Under the pieces are notes generated by a model. The model was not told the origin of the DNA and did not search any database. It worked only from the letters and a program-made list of their open reading frames with translations. This document shows positions 1 through 6,688 of a stretch of 14,940 bases of DNA, one piece after another. A program made the position numbers and the translations under genes. The stretch is taken from contig DCVO01000171.1 of NCBI GenBank assembly GCA_002327405.1, positions 1 to 14,940 of the forward strand, written 5' to 3'. How positions within the stretch are numbered: position 1 is the first letter of the stretch; every line of letters begins with the position of its first letter. The stretch comes from Thiobacillus sp. UBA2186 (lineage in GTDB: Bacteria; Pseudomonadota; Gammaproteobacteria; Burkholderiales; Thiobacillaceae).

Positions 1-134
1 ACGTTGATCTGCGGCTCTTCCTCGCGCGGGGTCACCGCGATGGCGAACAGGCCGAGGATCGCCGCCATCAGCGCAATCAGCGGCGTGAGTTGGGAGGTCA
101 GGAAGAATTTGGCGATGCGCCCGGAAATGCCCAT
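1..134 (-). CDS. RND efflux transporter permease, N-terminus only (runs off the window edge)
   Basis: Only the first 44 codons are present. They read MGISGRIAKFF, a hydrophobic stretch (residues about 16-33, first transmembrane helix), then TPREEEPQI. The short cytoplasmic N-terminal helix, TM1 and the acidic PREEEPQI segment entering the periplasmic porter domain are typical of HAE1-type RND permeases, which are proton-driven inner-membrane pumps. The ATG (complement of 132-134) is preceded on the minus strand by a purine-rich AAGGCAGG, an acceptable ribosome site. It lies 134 nt downstream of the adaptor gene, so it is the second cistron of an adaptor-permease operon. The substrate (drug, metal or small organic) cannot be told from this fragment. 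Confidence 0.85.
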   Translation of the reverse strand, partial: MGISGRIAKFFLTSQLTPLIALMAAILGLFAIAVTPREEEPQIN

Positions 135-188
135 TTGCCTGCCTTAGTGTGAGTAACTGGCCTGAACTTGATTTGATGTGGCGATTTG

Positions 189-254
189 CAAAGAGGACAG
201 GAGGACAGGGGTAAAGCGCAATAAGTGCTTCCTCTTGTCCTCCTGTCCTCTTTG
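189..254. repeat. Intercistronic inverted repeat with 8-bp tandem words
   Basis: Arms 189-207 and 236-254 are perfect 19-bp inverted repeats around a 28-nt loop. The loop can pair further (AAGCGC with GTGCTT around AATAA). The left arm is itself tandem: GAGGACAG at 193-200 and 201-208, then a degenerate third unit GGGTAAAG at 209-216. It sits between the adaptor and permease genes. It has no T-run on the minus strand, so it does not look like an intrinsic terminator. It could act as an mRNA stem setting adaptor:permease ratio, or be a dispersed repeat. It shares its architecture, not its sequence, with 6519-6648 and 7507-7575. Confidence 0.85.
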
Positions 255-268
255 TTCAAGATTTTGCA

Positions 269-1306
269 TTACTGTTTTTTGCTGGCTGCGCTTTTGGCAT
301 AGATGCCGGCCTTGACCGGGTCGAGCGCGATGACGTCGCCGGGGTTGAGGCCGGCCAGCACTTCGACCTCGCCCTTGGGCGTGGGGTCGCCAAGGCGCAC
401 CTGGCGCAGGCTCGCGCGTTCCTTGGCGTCGACGACGTAAACGGCGGTGATTTCCGAACGGCGCAGCACCGCGGAGTTGGGGATGACCAGCTTGCGCGCC
501 TCGCCGGTGGCGAAGTAGGCGCGGGCGTAGATGCCGGGAATGACGCCGGCGCCGAGGTCCTGCGGCAGGTCGAGGCGCACCTTGACGGTATGCGTGGCGA
601 CATCCGCGGAAGGCAGCACGGTGATGCCCTTGGCCTCGATCCATTTGTTGAGCGAAGGGATCTCCACCGAAGCCTTGGCGGACTTCTGGATCTCGGCCAG
701 CTTGTACTGGGGAATGTTGGCGACGACGCGCAGGTCGTTGGGGTCGAAGCCCGTCATCAGCGGCTTGCCGGGTGTGGCCATTTCGCCCACTTCGACGTGG
801 CGCGCCATGACGACGCCGGAAAACGGCGCGGTGAGGGTGGTGTAGGAACGCACCGTGGCAGTCTGGCCGACGCCGGCCATGGCGGCCTGGGCGGCAGCCT
901 GCGCGGCACGGTATTCGGCGGTGGCGCGGTCGAGCGCGGCCTGGGAAATGAACTTCTGCCGGAACAATTGCACCTGGCGCTCGTAATTGGCCTTGGCGTT
1001 GGCGAGCTGGGCCTCGGCCTGCGCGACCTGGGCGCGGCTGCCGGCCACGGCCTGGCTGAGTTCGGAAGGGTCGATGCGCACGATGACCTGGCCGGCCTTG
1101 ACGGTGTCGCCCACATCGAAGTTGACCGCGGTGATGCGGCCCGATACCTGCGCGGATACGGTGGATTGGCGTACGGCTTCGACGGTGGCCTCGGTCGAAT
1201 AGGATTTGTCGATGTTCTGATAGCCGACCTTGGCGGTGGCGAATGGCAGGGCCGCCCATGCGGGCAGGCAACTCGCAAGCAAGACGGGCAGGGCAAGAAA
1301 ACGCAT
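269..1306 (-). CDS. RND efflux periplasmic adaptor (membrane fusion protein)
   Basis: A 345-aa HlyD/AcrA-type adaptor, expected to bridge the inner-membrane RND pump and an outer-membrane channel. In order: N-terminal export signal (1-18); first half of the lipoyl/barrel-sandwich (SAQVSGRI and DVGDTVKAGQ, about 45-80); an Ala/Gln-rich coiled-coil hairpin (about 82-148); the second lipoyl half (LTAPFSGVV, about 158-180); beta-barrel (about 190-265); membrane-proximal domain (about 270-335). The signal reads FLALPVLLASC-LPAWA. LASC at residues 10-13 fits a lipobox, while AWA|A offers an ordinary signal peptidase I site, so lipoprotein versus soluble is open. The start at 1306 is chosen over the upstream ATG at 1330 because AGGAGG (complement of 1314-1319) lies 7 nt before it and the signal peptide then begins directly. 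It is followed by the permease gene and preceded by a promoter/operator and the ArsR-type gene. No outer-membrane factor is seen in the window. Confidence 0.93.
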   Translation of the reverse strand: MRFLALPVLLASCLPAWAALPFATAKVGYQNIDKSYSTEATVEAVRQSTVSAQVSGRITAVNFDVGDTVKAGQVIVRIDPSELSQAVAGSRAQVAQAEAQLANAKANYERQVQLFRQKFISQAALDRATAEYRAAQAAAQAAMAGVGQTATVRSYTTLTAPFSGVVMARHVEVGEMATPGKPLMTGFDPNDLRVVANIPQYKLAEIQKSAKASVEIPSLNKWIEAKGITVLPSADVATHTVKVRLDLPQDLGAGVIPGIYARAYFATGEARKLVIPNSAVLRRSEITAVYVVDAKERASLRQVRLGDPTPKGEVEVLAGLNPGDVIALDPVKAGIYAKSAASKKQ

Positions 1307-1328
1307 GACGTGGCCTCCTGGAGAGTCC

Positions 1329-1344
1329 ATTAGAATATGCTAAT
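1329..1344. promoter_or_regulatory. Candidate ArsR-type operator over the efflux promoter
   Basis: ATTAGAATATGCTAAT is a 16-bp palindrome with seven of eight base pairs matched (ATTAG-N-ATAT-N-CTAAT). It covers the -10 hexamer of the predicted RND promoter, where a bound repressor would block RNA polymerase. AT-rich interrupted palindromes of this size are usual for ArsR-family dimers, and the ArsR-type gene is immediately upstream. The region before that gene holds only a poor relative (TTTAGAATGAGTCTAGA, about 1780-1796), so autoregulation is less well supported. Confidence 0.6.
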
Positions 1345-1360
1345 AGACTTTATTTTTCAA
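1332..1360 (-). promoter_or_regulatory. Predicted sigma-70 promoter of the RND operon
   Basis: On the minus strand, TTGAAA (complement of 1355-1360) and TATTCT (complement of 1332-1337) are separated by exactly 17 bp. It lies in a markedly AT-rich gap between the ArsR-gene terminator and the adaptor ribosome site. A transcript would start about 1325, giving a leader of roughly 20 nt. The -10 lies inside the 1329-1344 palindrome. Confidence 0.6.
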
Positions 1361-1382
1361 GTCCTTAGGACCACTTTACAAC

Positions 1383-1409
1383 AAAAAAGCCCGGACGCGC
1401 CGGGCTTTT
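1383..1409 (-). terminator. Rho-independent terminator of the ArsR-family gene
   Basis: The stem is GCCCGG (1389-1394) with CCGGGC (1400-1405) around a 5-nt loop. It is flanked by A6 at 1383-1388, read as U6 on the minus strand, and by TTTT on the other side. It begins about 20 nt past the ArsR-gene stop codon. It therefore separates the regulator transcript from the RND operon, which agrees with a separate promoter at 1332-1360. Confidence 0.85.
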
Positions 1410-1428
1410 GCCGATAAATGCGGGGGCA

Positions 1429-1761
1429 TTACTTGGTGATGAAGCCGCAGAACACCTCACGCATCATCCCGATCAGCCGCAGAGTGCGGGTATCGCCGAC
1501 GCGATAGTAAACGCGGTTGGCGTCCTTGCGGGTTTTCAGCACGCCCTTGTCGCGCAGGATGGCGAGATGCTGGGAGATATTGCTTTGCGACGTGCCCACA
1601 TTGTCGACGATGTCCTGCACGCTGATTTCCTTGTCGCCCAGCACGCAAAGGATTTTCAGGCGCAAGGGATGCGACATCGCCTTCATGGCGCGGGAAGCGC
1701 GCTCGATGTCATCTTCCTTGTCCATCAACTCGATATCATCGGTTTCCTGAACTCGCGCCAT
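1429..1761 (-). CDS. ArsR-family regulator with a SqrR/BigR/HlyU-type cysteine pair
   Basis: A 110-aa winged-helix repressor. Residues 24-90 carry the ArsR fold: MSHPLRLKIL, then the recognition region TSQSNISQHLAILRDKGVL and the wing TRKDANRVYYRV. The metal-binding CxC motifs of classic ArsR/SmtB proteins are absent. There is Cys39 (KILCVL) in the helix after SHPLRL and Cys105 (REVFCGF) in the C-terminal helix. This is the placement of the redox/persulfide-sensing pair in SqrR, BigR, HlyU and E. coli YgaV. The 66-residue spacing equals that of SqrR Cys41/Cys107 as I recall it. In those proteins polysulfide or disulfide bridging of the pair releases DNA. It probably represses the RND operon next to it through the 1329-1344 palindrome. 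GAGG 7 nt before the ATG supports the start. The family is sure; the sensing chemistry is inferred from the two cysteines. Confidence 0.92.
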   Translation of the reverse strand: MARVQETDDIELMDKEDDIERASRAMKAMSHPLRLKILCVLGDKEISVQDIVDNVGTSQSNISQHLAILRDKGVLKTRKDANRVYYRVGDTRTLRLIGMMREVFCGFITK

Positions 1762-1863
1762 GGTCTTGCCTCGTGTAAAATTTAGAATGAGTCTAGATAA
1801 GGCATATCGATATATAGTGATTAACCTTAATCGAAAAAAAAATATTTGTGAACTGTTTTTTTA
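1762..1863. promoter_or_regulatory. AT-rich divergent promoter region between the ArsR-type gene and gpmI
   Basis: This 102-bp gap is far more AT-rich than its surroundings and must hold both divergent promoters. It contains the palindromes ATATCGATAT (1804-1813) and GATTAACCTTAATC (1819-1832, 6-bp arms), a -10-like TATAGT at 1813-1818 facing gpmI without a convincing -35, and an A9 run (about 1834-1842). No hexamer pair is good enough to name either start site. Confidence 0.4.
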
Positions 1864-3405
1864 ATGAAAGTAAACCCGGTACTTTTGATCATTCTTGACG
1901 GCTTCGGCTGCCGCTCGGAAAGCGCGCACAACGCCATTGCGCTGGCTGACAAGCCCAACTGGGACAATTTCTGGGACCGCTATCCGCATACGCTGATCCA
2001 TGCGTCCGAAGGCGAGGTCGGACTGCCGAAAGGGCAGATGGGCAATTCCGAAGTGGGGCATCTGAATATTGGCGCCGGACGCGTGGTGTATCAGGAGTAT
2101 ACGCGCGTCGACCATGCAATCGATTCCGGCGCCTTTTTCGCCAATCCCATGCTCAAGGCCGCCATCAAGTCCGCCAAGGACAACAATGGTGCGTTGCATA
2201 TTCTGGGCTTGCTGTCCGACGGCGGCGTGCACAGCCATGAGCGTCATATCCATGCCATGCTGCAAATGGCGGCCGATGAAGGCATGGAGGAAATCTACAT
2301 CCATGCCTTCCTGGACGGGCGCGACACCCCGCCGAAAAGCGCCGAGACCAACATCGCGCGCATGCAGGAAAAAATCGCGGAAGTGGGCAAGGGCAGGATC
2401 GCCAGCATCATCGGGCGCTATTTCGCCATGGACCGCGATCGCCGCTGGCAGCGCGTGAAGTCGGCTTACGACCTTCTCACGCAGGGCAAGGCCGAATACA
2501 CCGCGGCATCCGCGCAGGAGGGCCTGGAAATGGCCTATGCCCGCGGCGAATCCGACGAGTTCGTAAAAGCCACCGCCATCCTGCCGCCGGGCGAAAAGCC
2601 GGTGCGCATGAAAGATGGCGATGCCATCATTTTCATGAATTTCCGTTCCGATCGCGCGAGACAGCTGTCGCGCCCCTTCATCGAACCCGATTTCTGCGAG
2701 TTCGAGCGCGAGGTGACGCCCAGGCTTTCCGCCTACTGCACCCTGACCGGCTACAGCGACGACTTCGACGTGCTGGTGGCGTTCCCGCCAGAACGCATCA
2801 AGAACGGTTTCGGCGAATACATCGCCAACCTGGGGCTGCACCAGCTGCGCATCGCGGAAACCGAGAAATATCCGCACGTCACCTTCTTCTTCAACGGCGG
2901 CGAGGAAGTCTCCTACCCGGGCGAGGACCGCATCCTGGTGCCTTCGCCGGATGTGGCAACCTACGACCTGAAACCGGAGATGAGCGCCTTCGAGGTGACG
3001 GACAAGCTGGTTGCCGCCATCGAGAGCGGGCAGTACGACGCCATCATCTGCAACTACGCCAACGCCGACATGGTGGGGCACACCGGCGATGTCGAGGCCG
3101 CCAAGCGCGCCATCGAAGCCATCGATATCTGCCTGGGGCGGGTAGTGGAGGCGCAATTGGCGCGCGGCGGCGAGGTGCTGATTACCGCCGACCACGGCAA
3201 TGCCGAATTCATGATGGATGTGACGACCGGACAGGCGCATACCGCGCACACCACCAATCTCGTGCCGCTGCTCTATATCGGCAAGCGGCGCGCCGAGTTG
3301 GCACGGACCGGCGCGCTCGAAGACATCAGCCCGACCTTGCTGAAGATGATGGGACTCCCGCAGCCGCCGGAAATGCGCGGCGAGCCCCTGATCAATTTCG
3401 AGTGA
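1864..3405 (+). CDS. gpmI: 2,3-bisphosphoglycerate-independent phosphoglycerate mutase
   Basis: A cytosolic glycolytic/gluconeogenic enzyme that interconverts 3- and 2-phosphoglycerate through a phosphoserine intermediate and two Mn2+ ions. At 513 aa it has the full family length. The alkaline-phosphatase-like site is intact: Asp12 (ILDGFG), nucleophile Ser62 (MGNSEVGHLN), Asp402 and His406 (NADMVGHTGD), Asp443-His444 (TADHGNAE) and His462 (AHTAHTTN). Substrate loops such as GGVHSH (120-125), DGRDT (151-155) and FRSDRARQ (260-267) are present. The ATG at 1864 gives the standard MKxxPVLLIILDG start. The preceding bases are TGTTTTTTTA, with no Shine-Dalgarno sequence, which is unusual here. The stop overlaps the envC start by 4 bp. 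The gpmI-envC-ctpA order is common in beta- and gammaproteobacteria. Confidence 0.97.
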   Translation: MKVNPVLLIILDGFGCRSESAHNAIALADKPNWDNFWDRYPHTLIHASEGEVGLPKGQMGNSEVGHLNIGAGRVVYQEYTRVDHAIDSGAFFANPMLKAAIKSAKDNNGALHILGLLSDGGVHSHERHIHAMLQMAADEGMEEIYIHAFLDGRDTPPKSAETNIARMQEKIAEVGKGRIASIIGRYFAMDRDRRWQRVKSAYDLLTQGKAEYTAASAQEGLEMAYARGESDEFVKATAILPPGEKPVRMKDGDAIIFMNFRSDRARQLSRPFIEPDFCEFEREVTPRLSAYCTLTGYSDDFDVLVAFPPERIKNGFGEYIANLGLHQLRIAETEKYPHVTFFFNGGEEVSYPGEDRILVPSPDVATYDLKPEMSAFEVTDKLVAAIESGQYDAIICNYANADMVGHTGDVEAAKRAIEAIDICLGRVVEAQLARGGEVLITADHGNAEFMMDVTTGQAHTAHTTNLVPLLYIGKRRAELARTGALEDISPTLLKMMGLPQPPEMRGEPLINFE

Positions 3406-4601
3406 AGCGGCGCGCCTTATCCCTGATCCTGTTGGCCTTTATCGCCCAGCCTGGCTGGGCGGACAGCAAGTCCGAACTCGAATCGCTGCGCGAGCGGCTG
3501 CAGAAACTGCAGCAGGAATACCGGCGCACGCGCGAATCCAGCGCCGAGGCGGCGGATGCGCTGAAGCGGTCCGAGCGCGCCATCAGCGAGGCCGGCCGCA
3601 AACTGCATCAGCTGGAGCGAGAACAGCGCGATGTGCAGGCCGCCATCAGGTCGGCGACTGCGGAAGCCGAACAAACCAATGCCGACATCCGGGAACGCCA
3701 GGCGCGCTTGAGCGAGATGTTCCGGCAGGCCTACATGCGCGGCGGTGGCGATGCGCTGAAATTGATGCTCAATGGGCAGAATCCCAGTCAGGTTGCGCGC
3801 GATCTTCAGTATCTGTCCTATCTTTCGCGTGCCCAGGCGCAGCTGATAGACGAATTGCGCCAGGGGCTTGCGCGTTTGTCGGAACTCAAGGAATCGGCCG
3901 CGGAAAAAGACCGCGCGCTGGCTGAAATCCGGGCATCCCAGATGAAGGAGCGCGAAAACCTGCTCAAGGAGAAGCAGGCGCGCCAGAAAGTGCTGAACAA
4001 GCTCTCCGGCCAAATCAGGCAGCAGAGAAAGGAAATCGCCACGCTCAAGCGGAACGAGCAGCGTCTGTCCGATCTGGTGGCCAGGCTGGCGAAACTGGCC
4101 GCCAAGCCGCCGGCCAGAAAATCGGCGCCTGCCGGCAAGAAAGGCGCGACCGGCGGCAAACCGGTCGCGGTGAATACCGAGGTGCCCGAGCCAGGCCGCG
4201 AAGGCACGCCGTTTTCGCGGCTGAAAGGCTTGCTGCGTCTGCCGGTGGCGGGGGAACTCATGAACAAGTTCGGCACTCCCAGAGAGGGCGGCGGAGTCAG
4301 CTGGAAGGGGCTTTTCATACGCGCACCGGAGGGCGCCCAAGTTCGCGCGGTGGCTGGCGGCACGGTGGCGTTTGCCGACTGGCTGAGAGGCTTCGGCAAC
4401 CTCGTGATCGTCGATCACGGCGAGGGCTACATGAGCCTGTACAGCAATAATGAAAGTCTGTATAAACAGGCGGGGGACCCCGTAAAGATGGGCGAGGCAA
4501 TCGCTTCGGTAGGCAATAGCGGCGGCCAGGAAAGCGCCGGCGTTTATTTCGAATTGCGGCATCAGAGCCGCCCAATCAATCCGATGACATGGATCAAGTG
4601 A
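3402..4601 (+). CDS. envC: Murein hydrolase activator EnvC (degenerate LytM/M23 protein)
   Basis: A 399-aa periplasmic protein that activates cell-wall amidases (AmiA/AmiB type) at the division septum. Residues 1-20 (MKRRALSLILLAFIAQPGWA) are a signal peptide. Residues 22-232 are long charged coiled coils, the FtsX-interacting part in E. coli EnvC. A Lys/Pro/Ala-rich linker follows (233-265), then a LytM domain (about 280-397). The zinc ligands of active M23 peptidases are gone: the first His/Asp pair is replaced around WKGLF (301-305), and the HxH before FE reads GVY (380-382). This is the E. coli EnvC condition, an activator rather than a peptidase. The GTG start at 3402 overlaps the gpmI stop (GTGA), has no strong ribosome site and is probably translationally coupled. 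ctpA begins 1 nt after the stop. Confidence 0.93.
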   Translation: MKRRALSLILLAFIAQPGWADSKSELESLRERLQKLQQEYRRTRESSAEAADALKRSERAISEAGRKLHQLEREQRDVQAAIRSATAEAEQTNADIRERQARLSEMFRQAYMRGGGDALKLMLNGQNPSQVARDLQYLSYLSRAQAQLIDELRQGLARLSELKESAAEKDRALAEIRASQMKERENLLKEKQARQKVLNKLSGQIRQQRKEIATLKRNEQRLSDLVARLAKLAAKPPARKSAPAGKKGATGGKPVAVNTEVPEPGREGTPFSRLKGLLRLPVAGELMNKFGTPREGGGVSWKGLFIRAPEGAQVRAVAGGTVAFADWLRGFGNLVIVDHGEGYMSLYSNNESLYKQAGDPVKMGEAIASVGNSGGQESAGVYFELRHQSRPINPMTWIK

Positions 4602-4602
4602 G

Positions 4603-6018
4603 ATGAGTATGGCAGGGCAATACGGCAAAGTGACACTGGCGGGTTTCGCGGGCTTGCTTGCGGGCTTCGCGCTGACGCTGAATTTTTCCGCACAGGCCGA
4701 CAAGGAGGCCGTCGCGCCGCTGCCGGTCAAGGAATTGCGCGCCTTCACCGACGTGTTCGCCCGCATCAAGAACGACTATGTCGAGCCGGTGGACGACAAG
4801 AAGCTCATCACCGAAGCCATCAACGGCATGCTGTCCGGGCTGGACCCGCATTCCGCCTACCTGGATGCCGAGGCGTTCAAGGATCTGCAGGTCGGCACGC
4901 AGGGCGAGTTCGGCGGCCTGGGCATCGAGGTCGGCATGGAAGACGGTTTCGTCAAGGTCGTGTCGCCCATCGAGGACACGCCGGCCTACAAGGCGGGACT
5001 CAAGTCCGGCGACCTCATCATCAAGCTCGACGAGACCCCGGTCAAGGGCATGAACCTGAACGAAGCGGTCAAGCGCATGCGCGGCAAGCCGGGTTCCCAG
5101 ATCAAGCTGACCGTCCTGCGCAAGGGCGACACGAAGCCCTTTGTCGTCACCGTCACCCGCGCAGTGATCAAGATTCGCAGCGTCAAGTTCAAGCTGGTCG
5201 AGCCGGGCTACGGCTATGTGCGCATCACCCAGTTCCAGGAGCACACCGGCGACCTGCTGGTCGAGGCCATGCAAAAGCTGTACAAGGAAAACAAGGCGCC
5301 GCTCAAGGGTCTGGTGCTGGATCTGCGCAACGACCCCGGCGGCCTGCTCAACGGCGCAGTCGCGGTCAGCGCCGCCTTCTTGAAGCCCGATTCGCTGGTG
5401 GTCTACACCGAAGGCCGCGCCGAGGATTCGAAGATGCGGCTGACCGCGAGCCGCGAGAATTACCTGCGCCCGATGCAGGCCGATTACCTGAAGAACCTGC
5501 CGGACGGCGTGAAGAACGTGCCCATGGTCGTGCTGGTCAACGGCGGCTCGGCCTCGGCTTCGGAAATCGTGGCGGGCGCGCTGCAGGACCACAAGCGCGC
5601 GGTCATCATGGGTACGCAGACTTTCGGCAAGGGTTCCGTGCAGACCATCCTCCCGCTGGGCAACGACACGGCGATCAAGCTCACCACGGCGCGCTACTTC
5701 ACGCCTTCCGGACGCTCCATCCAGGCCAAGGGCATCGAACCCGACATCAAGGTCGAGGATCCGGACAGCCCGACGGATGAGGATTTCGGCGTGCGCGAGG
5801 CCGATCTTGCCAAGCACCTGGAAAACAACCAGAGCGAGGAAAGCAGGCCGGCCGAGCCCGCAACGAAGACTCCCGAGAGGAACGGCAAGGAGGACAAGGG
5901 CGGCAAGCGGCCCGAAGCCAAGCCGCTGGAACCGGGCGAGGTGGTTTCCAAGAACGACTACCAGGTCAACCAGGCGCTGAATCTGCTGAAGGGGATCACC
6001 ATTATCCAGGGCAAGTGA
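4603..6018 (+). CDS. ctpA: Carboxy-terminal processing protease, S41 family
   Basis: A 471-aa periplasmic serine protease of the CtpA/Prc class, which trims C-termini of envelope proteins and in several proteobacteria controls peptidoglycan hydrolases. Residues 10-31 form a signal peptide or anchor. An N-terminal helical region has NDYVEPVDD and LDPHSAYLD. The PDZ domain spans about 97-185 (GGLGIEVG, SGDLIIKLDE). The S41 core (about 195-380) carries the Ser-Lys dyad Ser318 (GGSASASEIVAGAL) and Lys343 (TFGKGSVQT), 25 residues apart as in Prc. A Glu/Lys/Pro-rich low-complexity stretch (about 390-447) precedes a short C-terminal helix. The start at 4603 is 1 nt past the envC stop; Met3 at 4609 is an equally usable start. 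Proximity to envC suggests a shared role in cell-wall remodelling. Confidence 0.96.
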   Translation: MSMAGQYGKVTLAGFAGLLAGFALTLNFSAQADKEAVAPLPVKELRAFTDVFARIKNDYVEPVDDKKLITEAINGMLSGLDPHSAYLDAEAFKDLQVGTQGEFGGLGIEVGMEDGFVKVVSPIEDTPAYKAGLKSGDLIIKLDETPVKGMNLNEAVKRMRGKPGSQIKLTVLRKGDTKPFVVTVTRAVIKIRSVKFKLVEPGYGYVRITQFQEHTGDLLVEAMQKLYKENKAPLKGLVLDLRNDPGGLLNGAVAVSAAFLKPDSLVVYTEGRAEDSKMRLTASRENYLRPMQADYLKNLPDGVKNVPMVVLVNGGSASASEIVAGALQDHKRAVIMGTQTFGKGSVQTILPLGNDTAIKLTTARYFTPSGRSIQAKGIEPDIKVEDPDSPTDEDFGVREADLAKHLENNQSEESRPAEPATKTPERNGKEDKGGKRPEAKPLEPGEVVSKNDYQVNQALNLLKGITIIQGK

Positions 6019-6043
6019 GGCTCTGCCGGGCGGAAGTTCGCAC

Positions 6044-6072
6044 TTGCGTTGTGGCGAAGCCGGCGCGATACT
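6044..6072 (+). promoter_or_regulatory. Possible promoter for the 132-aa gene
   Basis: TTGCGT (6044-6049) and GATACT (6067-6072) are separated by 17 bp in the 83-nt gap after ctpA, giving a leader of about 22 nt. The match is 4 of 6 in each box. Read-through from ctpA is possible too, because no terminator is seen between the genes. Confidence 0.35.
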
Positions 6073-6101
6073 GGAAACGAATCTAGCCTGCGTGTCCGCC
6101 C

Positions 6102-6500
6102 ATGCTGCCAACCGACCTCGATAAGATCCGGGAAATCGTTTTTCACGAACTGCCTGCCGGTCAGGCAGAGCGCGCCCGGGAATTGCTGGATGGCCTGGAC
6201 AGCATCCAGGCCAGTACCAAGCTCGAGTGCCGCAGGACCCTTGTCGTTCAGTACAGGGTTACCCACTACACCCTGCAGGGGCTGGAGAAGGCCCTCGAAA
6301 CCCAGGGCTTCCATCTCGACAACAGCCTGTTGCAGAAACTCAGGCGCGCCCTGGTCTATTTCTGCGAAAACGTGCAGCGCGAGAATCTCGTCACCAACGC
6401 GCCGGACGCCAAATCCCAGCAGGTCTTCGCCCGTGTATACGAGCAGCACCTGCACGGCGACAAGGACGAGACGCCGGAAGAGTGGCGCGAGTATAAGTAA
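6102..6500 (+). CDS. Conserved-looking protein of unknown function (132 aa)
   Basis: I do not recognise a named family. It is soluble, with no signal peptide or membrane segment, and predominantly helical. The N-terminal helix has PAGQAERARELLDGL (about 18-32). A likely beta-strand follows (TLVVQYRV, 46-53), then YTLQGLEKALETQGFHLDNSLLQKL (about 56-80), helix RRALVYFCENVQREN (81-95), and a charged tail. The strand-helix-strand pattern with GLEKAL..GFHLD is faintly like a heavy-metal-associated (HMA) fold without its CxxC, but this is only an impression. The ATG at 6102 has no clear ribosome site. The two Cys (43 and 88) are not in a known motif. It lies between ctpA and moeB and is followed by a repeat and a terminator-like hairpin. 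Codon use and GC match the neighbours, so it is native and very probably real. Confidence 0.8.
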   Translation: MLPTDLDKIREIVFHELPAGQAERARELLDGLDSIQASTKLECRRTLVVQYRVTHYTLQGLEKALETQGFHLDNSLLQKLRRALVYFCENVQRENLVTNAPDAKSQQVFARVYEQHLHGDKDETPEEWREYK

Positions 6501-6518
6501 ATCCGAAAAACACCATGA

Positions 6519-6648
6519 AACCACGGGGCGCACGGGGAACACCCAGGAATTCGACAGCTATGGCAAACCTGCCCGGCCAGATGACGGATGGGAACCGATC
6601 CCCCGCAAACTTTCCGTTTTCCCTGTGACCCCCGTGTTCCCCGTGGTT
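6519..6648. repeat. Imperfect inverted repeat with 9-bp tandem words
   Basis: The left arm (6519-6547) and right arm (6621-6648) pair imperfectly. The outermost 10 bp (AACCACGGGG) match fully, the next 9 bp match at 7, and the inner parts match loosely. Each arm is periodic at 9 bp around the word CACGGGG: 6522-6528 and 6531-6537 on the left, and the complementary CCCCGTG copies on the right. The 73 bases between the arms hold no gene. The element fills most of the 188-nt gap before moeB. Confidence 0.75.
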
Positions 6649-6662
6649 CGACCACGGGTTTT
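6640..6662 (+). terminator. Terminator-like hairpin upstream of moeB
   Basis: CCCGTGGT (6640-6647) and ACCACGGG (6651-6658) form an 8-bp perfect stem with a 3-nt TCG loop, directly followed by TTTT (6659-6662). The left half is shared with the right arm of the 6519-6648 inverted repeat, so the two structures exclude each other. It could end the 132-aa gene's transcript. Only 26 nt remain before the moeB ATG, too little for a normal promoter, so partial read-through to moeB is likely. Confidence 0.55.
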
Positions 6663-6688
6663 GGAATAGACACCACCGGCCTTGCCAG

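Noticed and set aside
189..254. Intrinsic terminator between adaptor and permease
   Set aside because: The stem is strong but no T-run follows on the minus strand, and the genes are expected to be co-transcribed.
1307..1330. Adaptor start at the ATG at 1330 (MDSPGGHV extension)
   Set aside because: The AGGAGG site lies inside this extension, 7 nt before the ATG at 1306; the extension would also put eight polar residues before the signal peptide and start inside the predicted promoter/operator.
3402..4601. EnvC as an active M23 endopeptidase
   Set aside because: The zinc-binding His/Asp and the HxH motif are missing, so it fits the activator class only.
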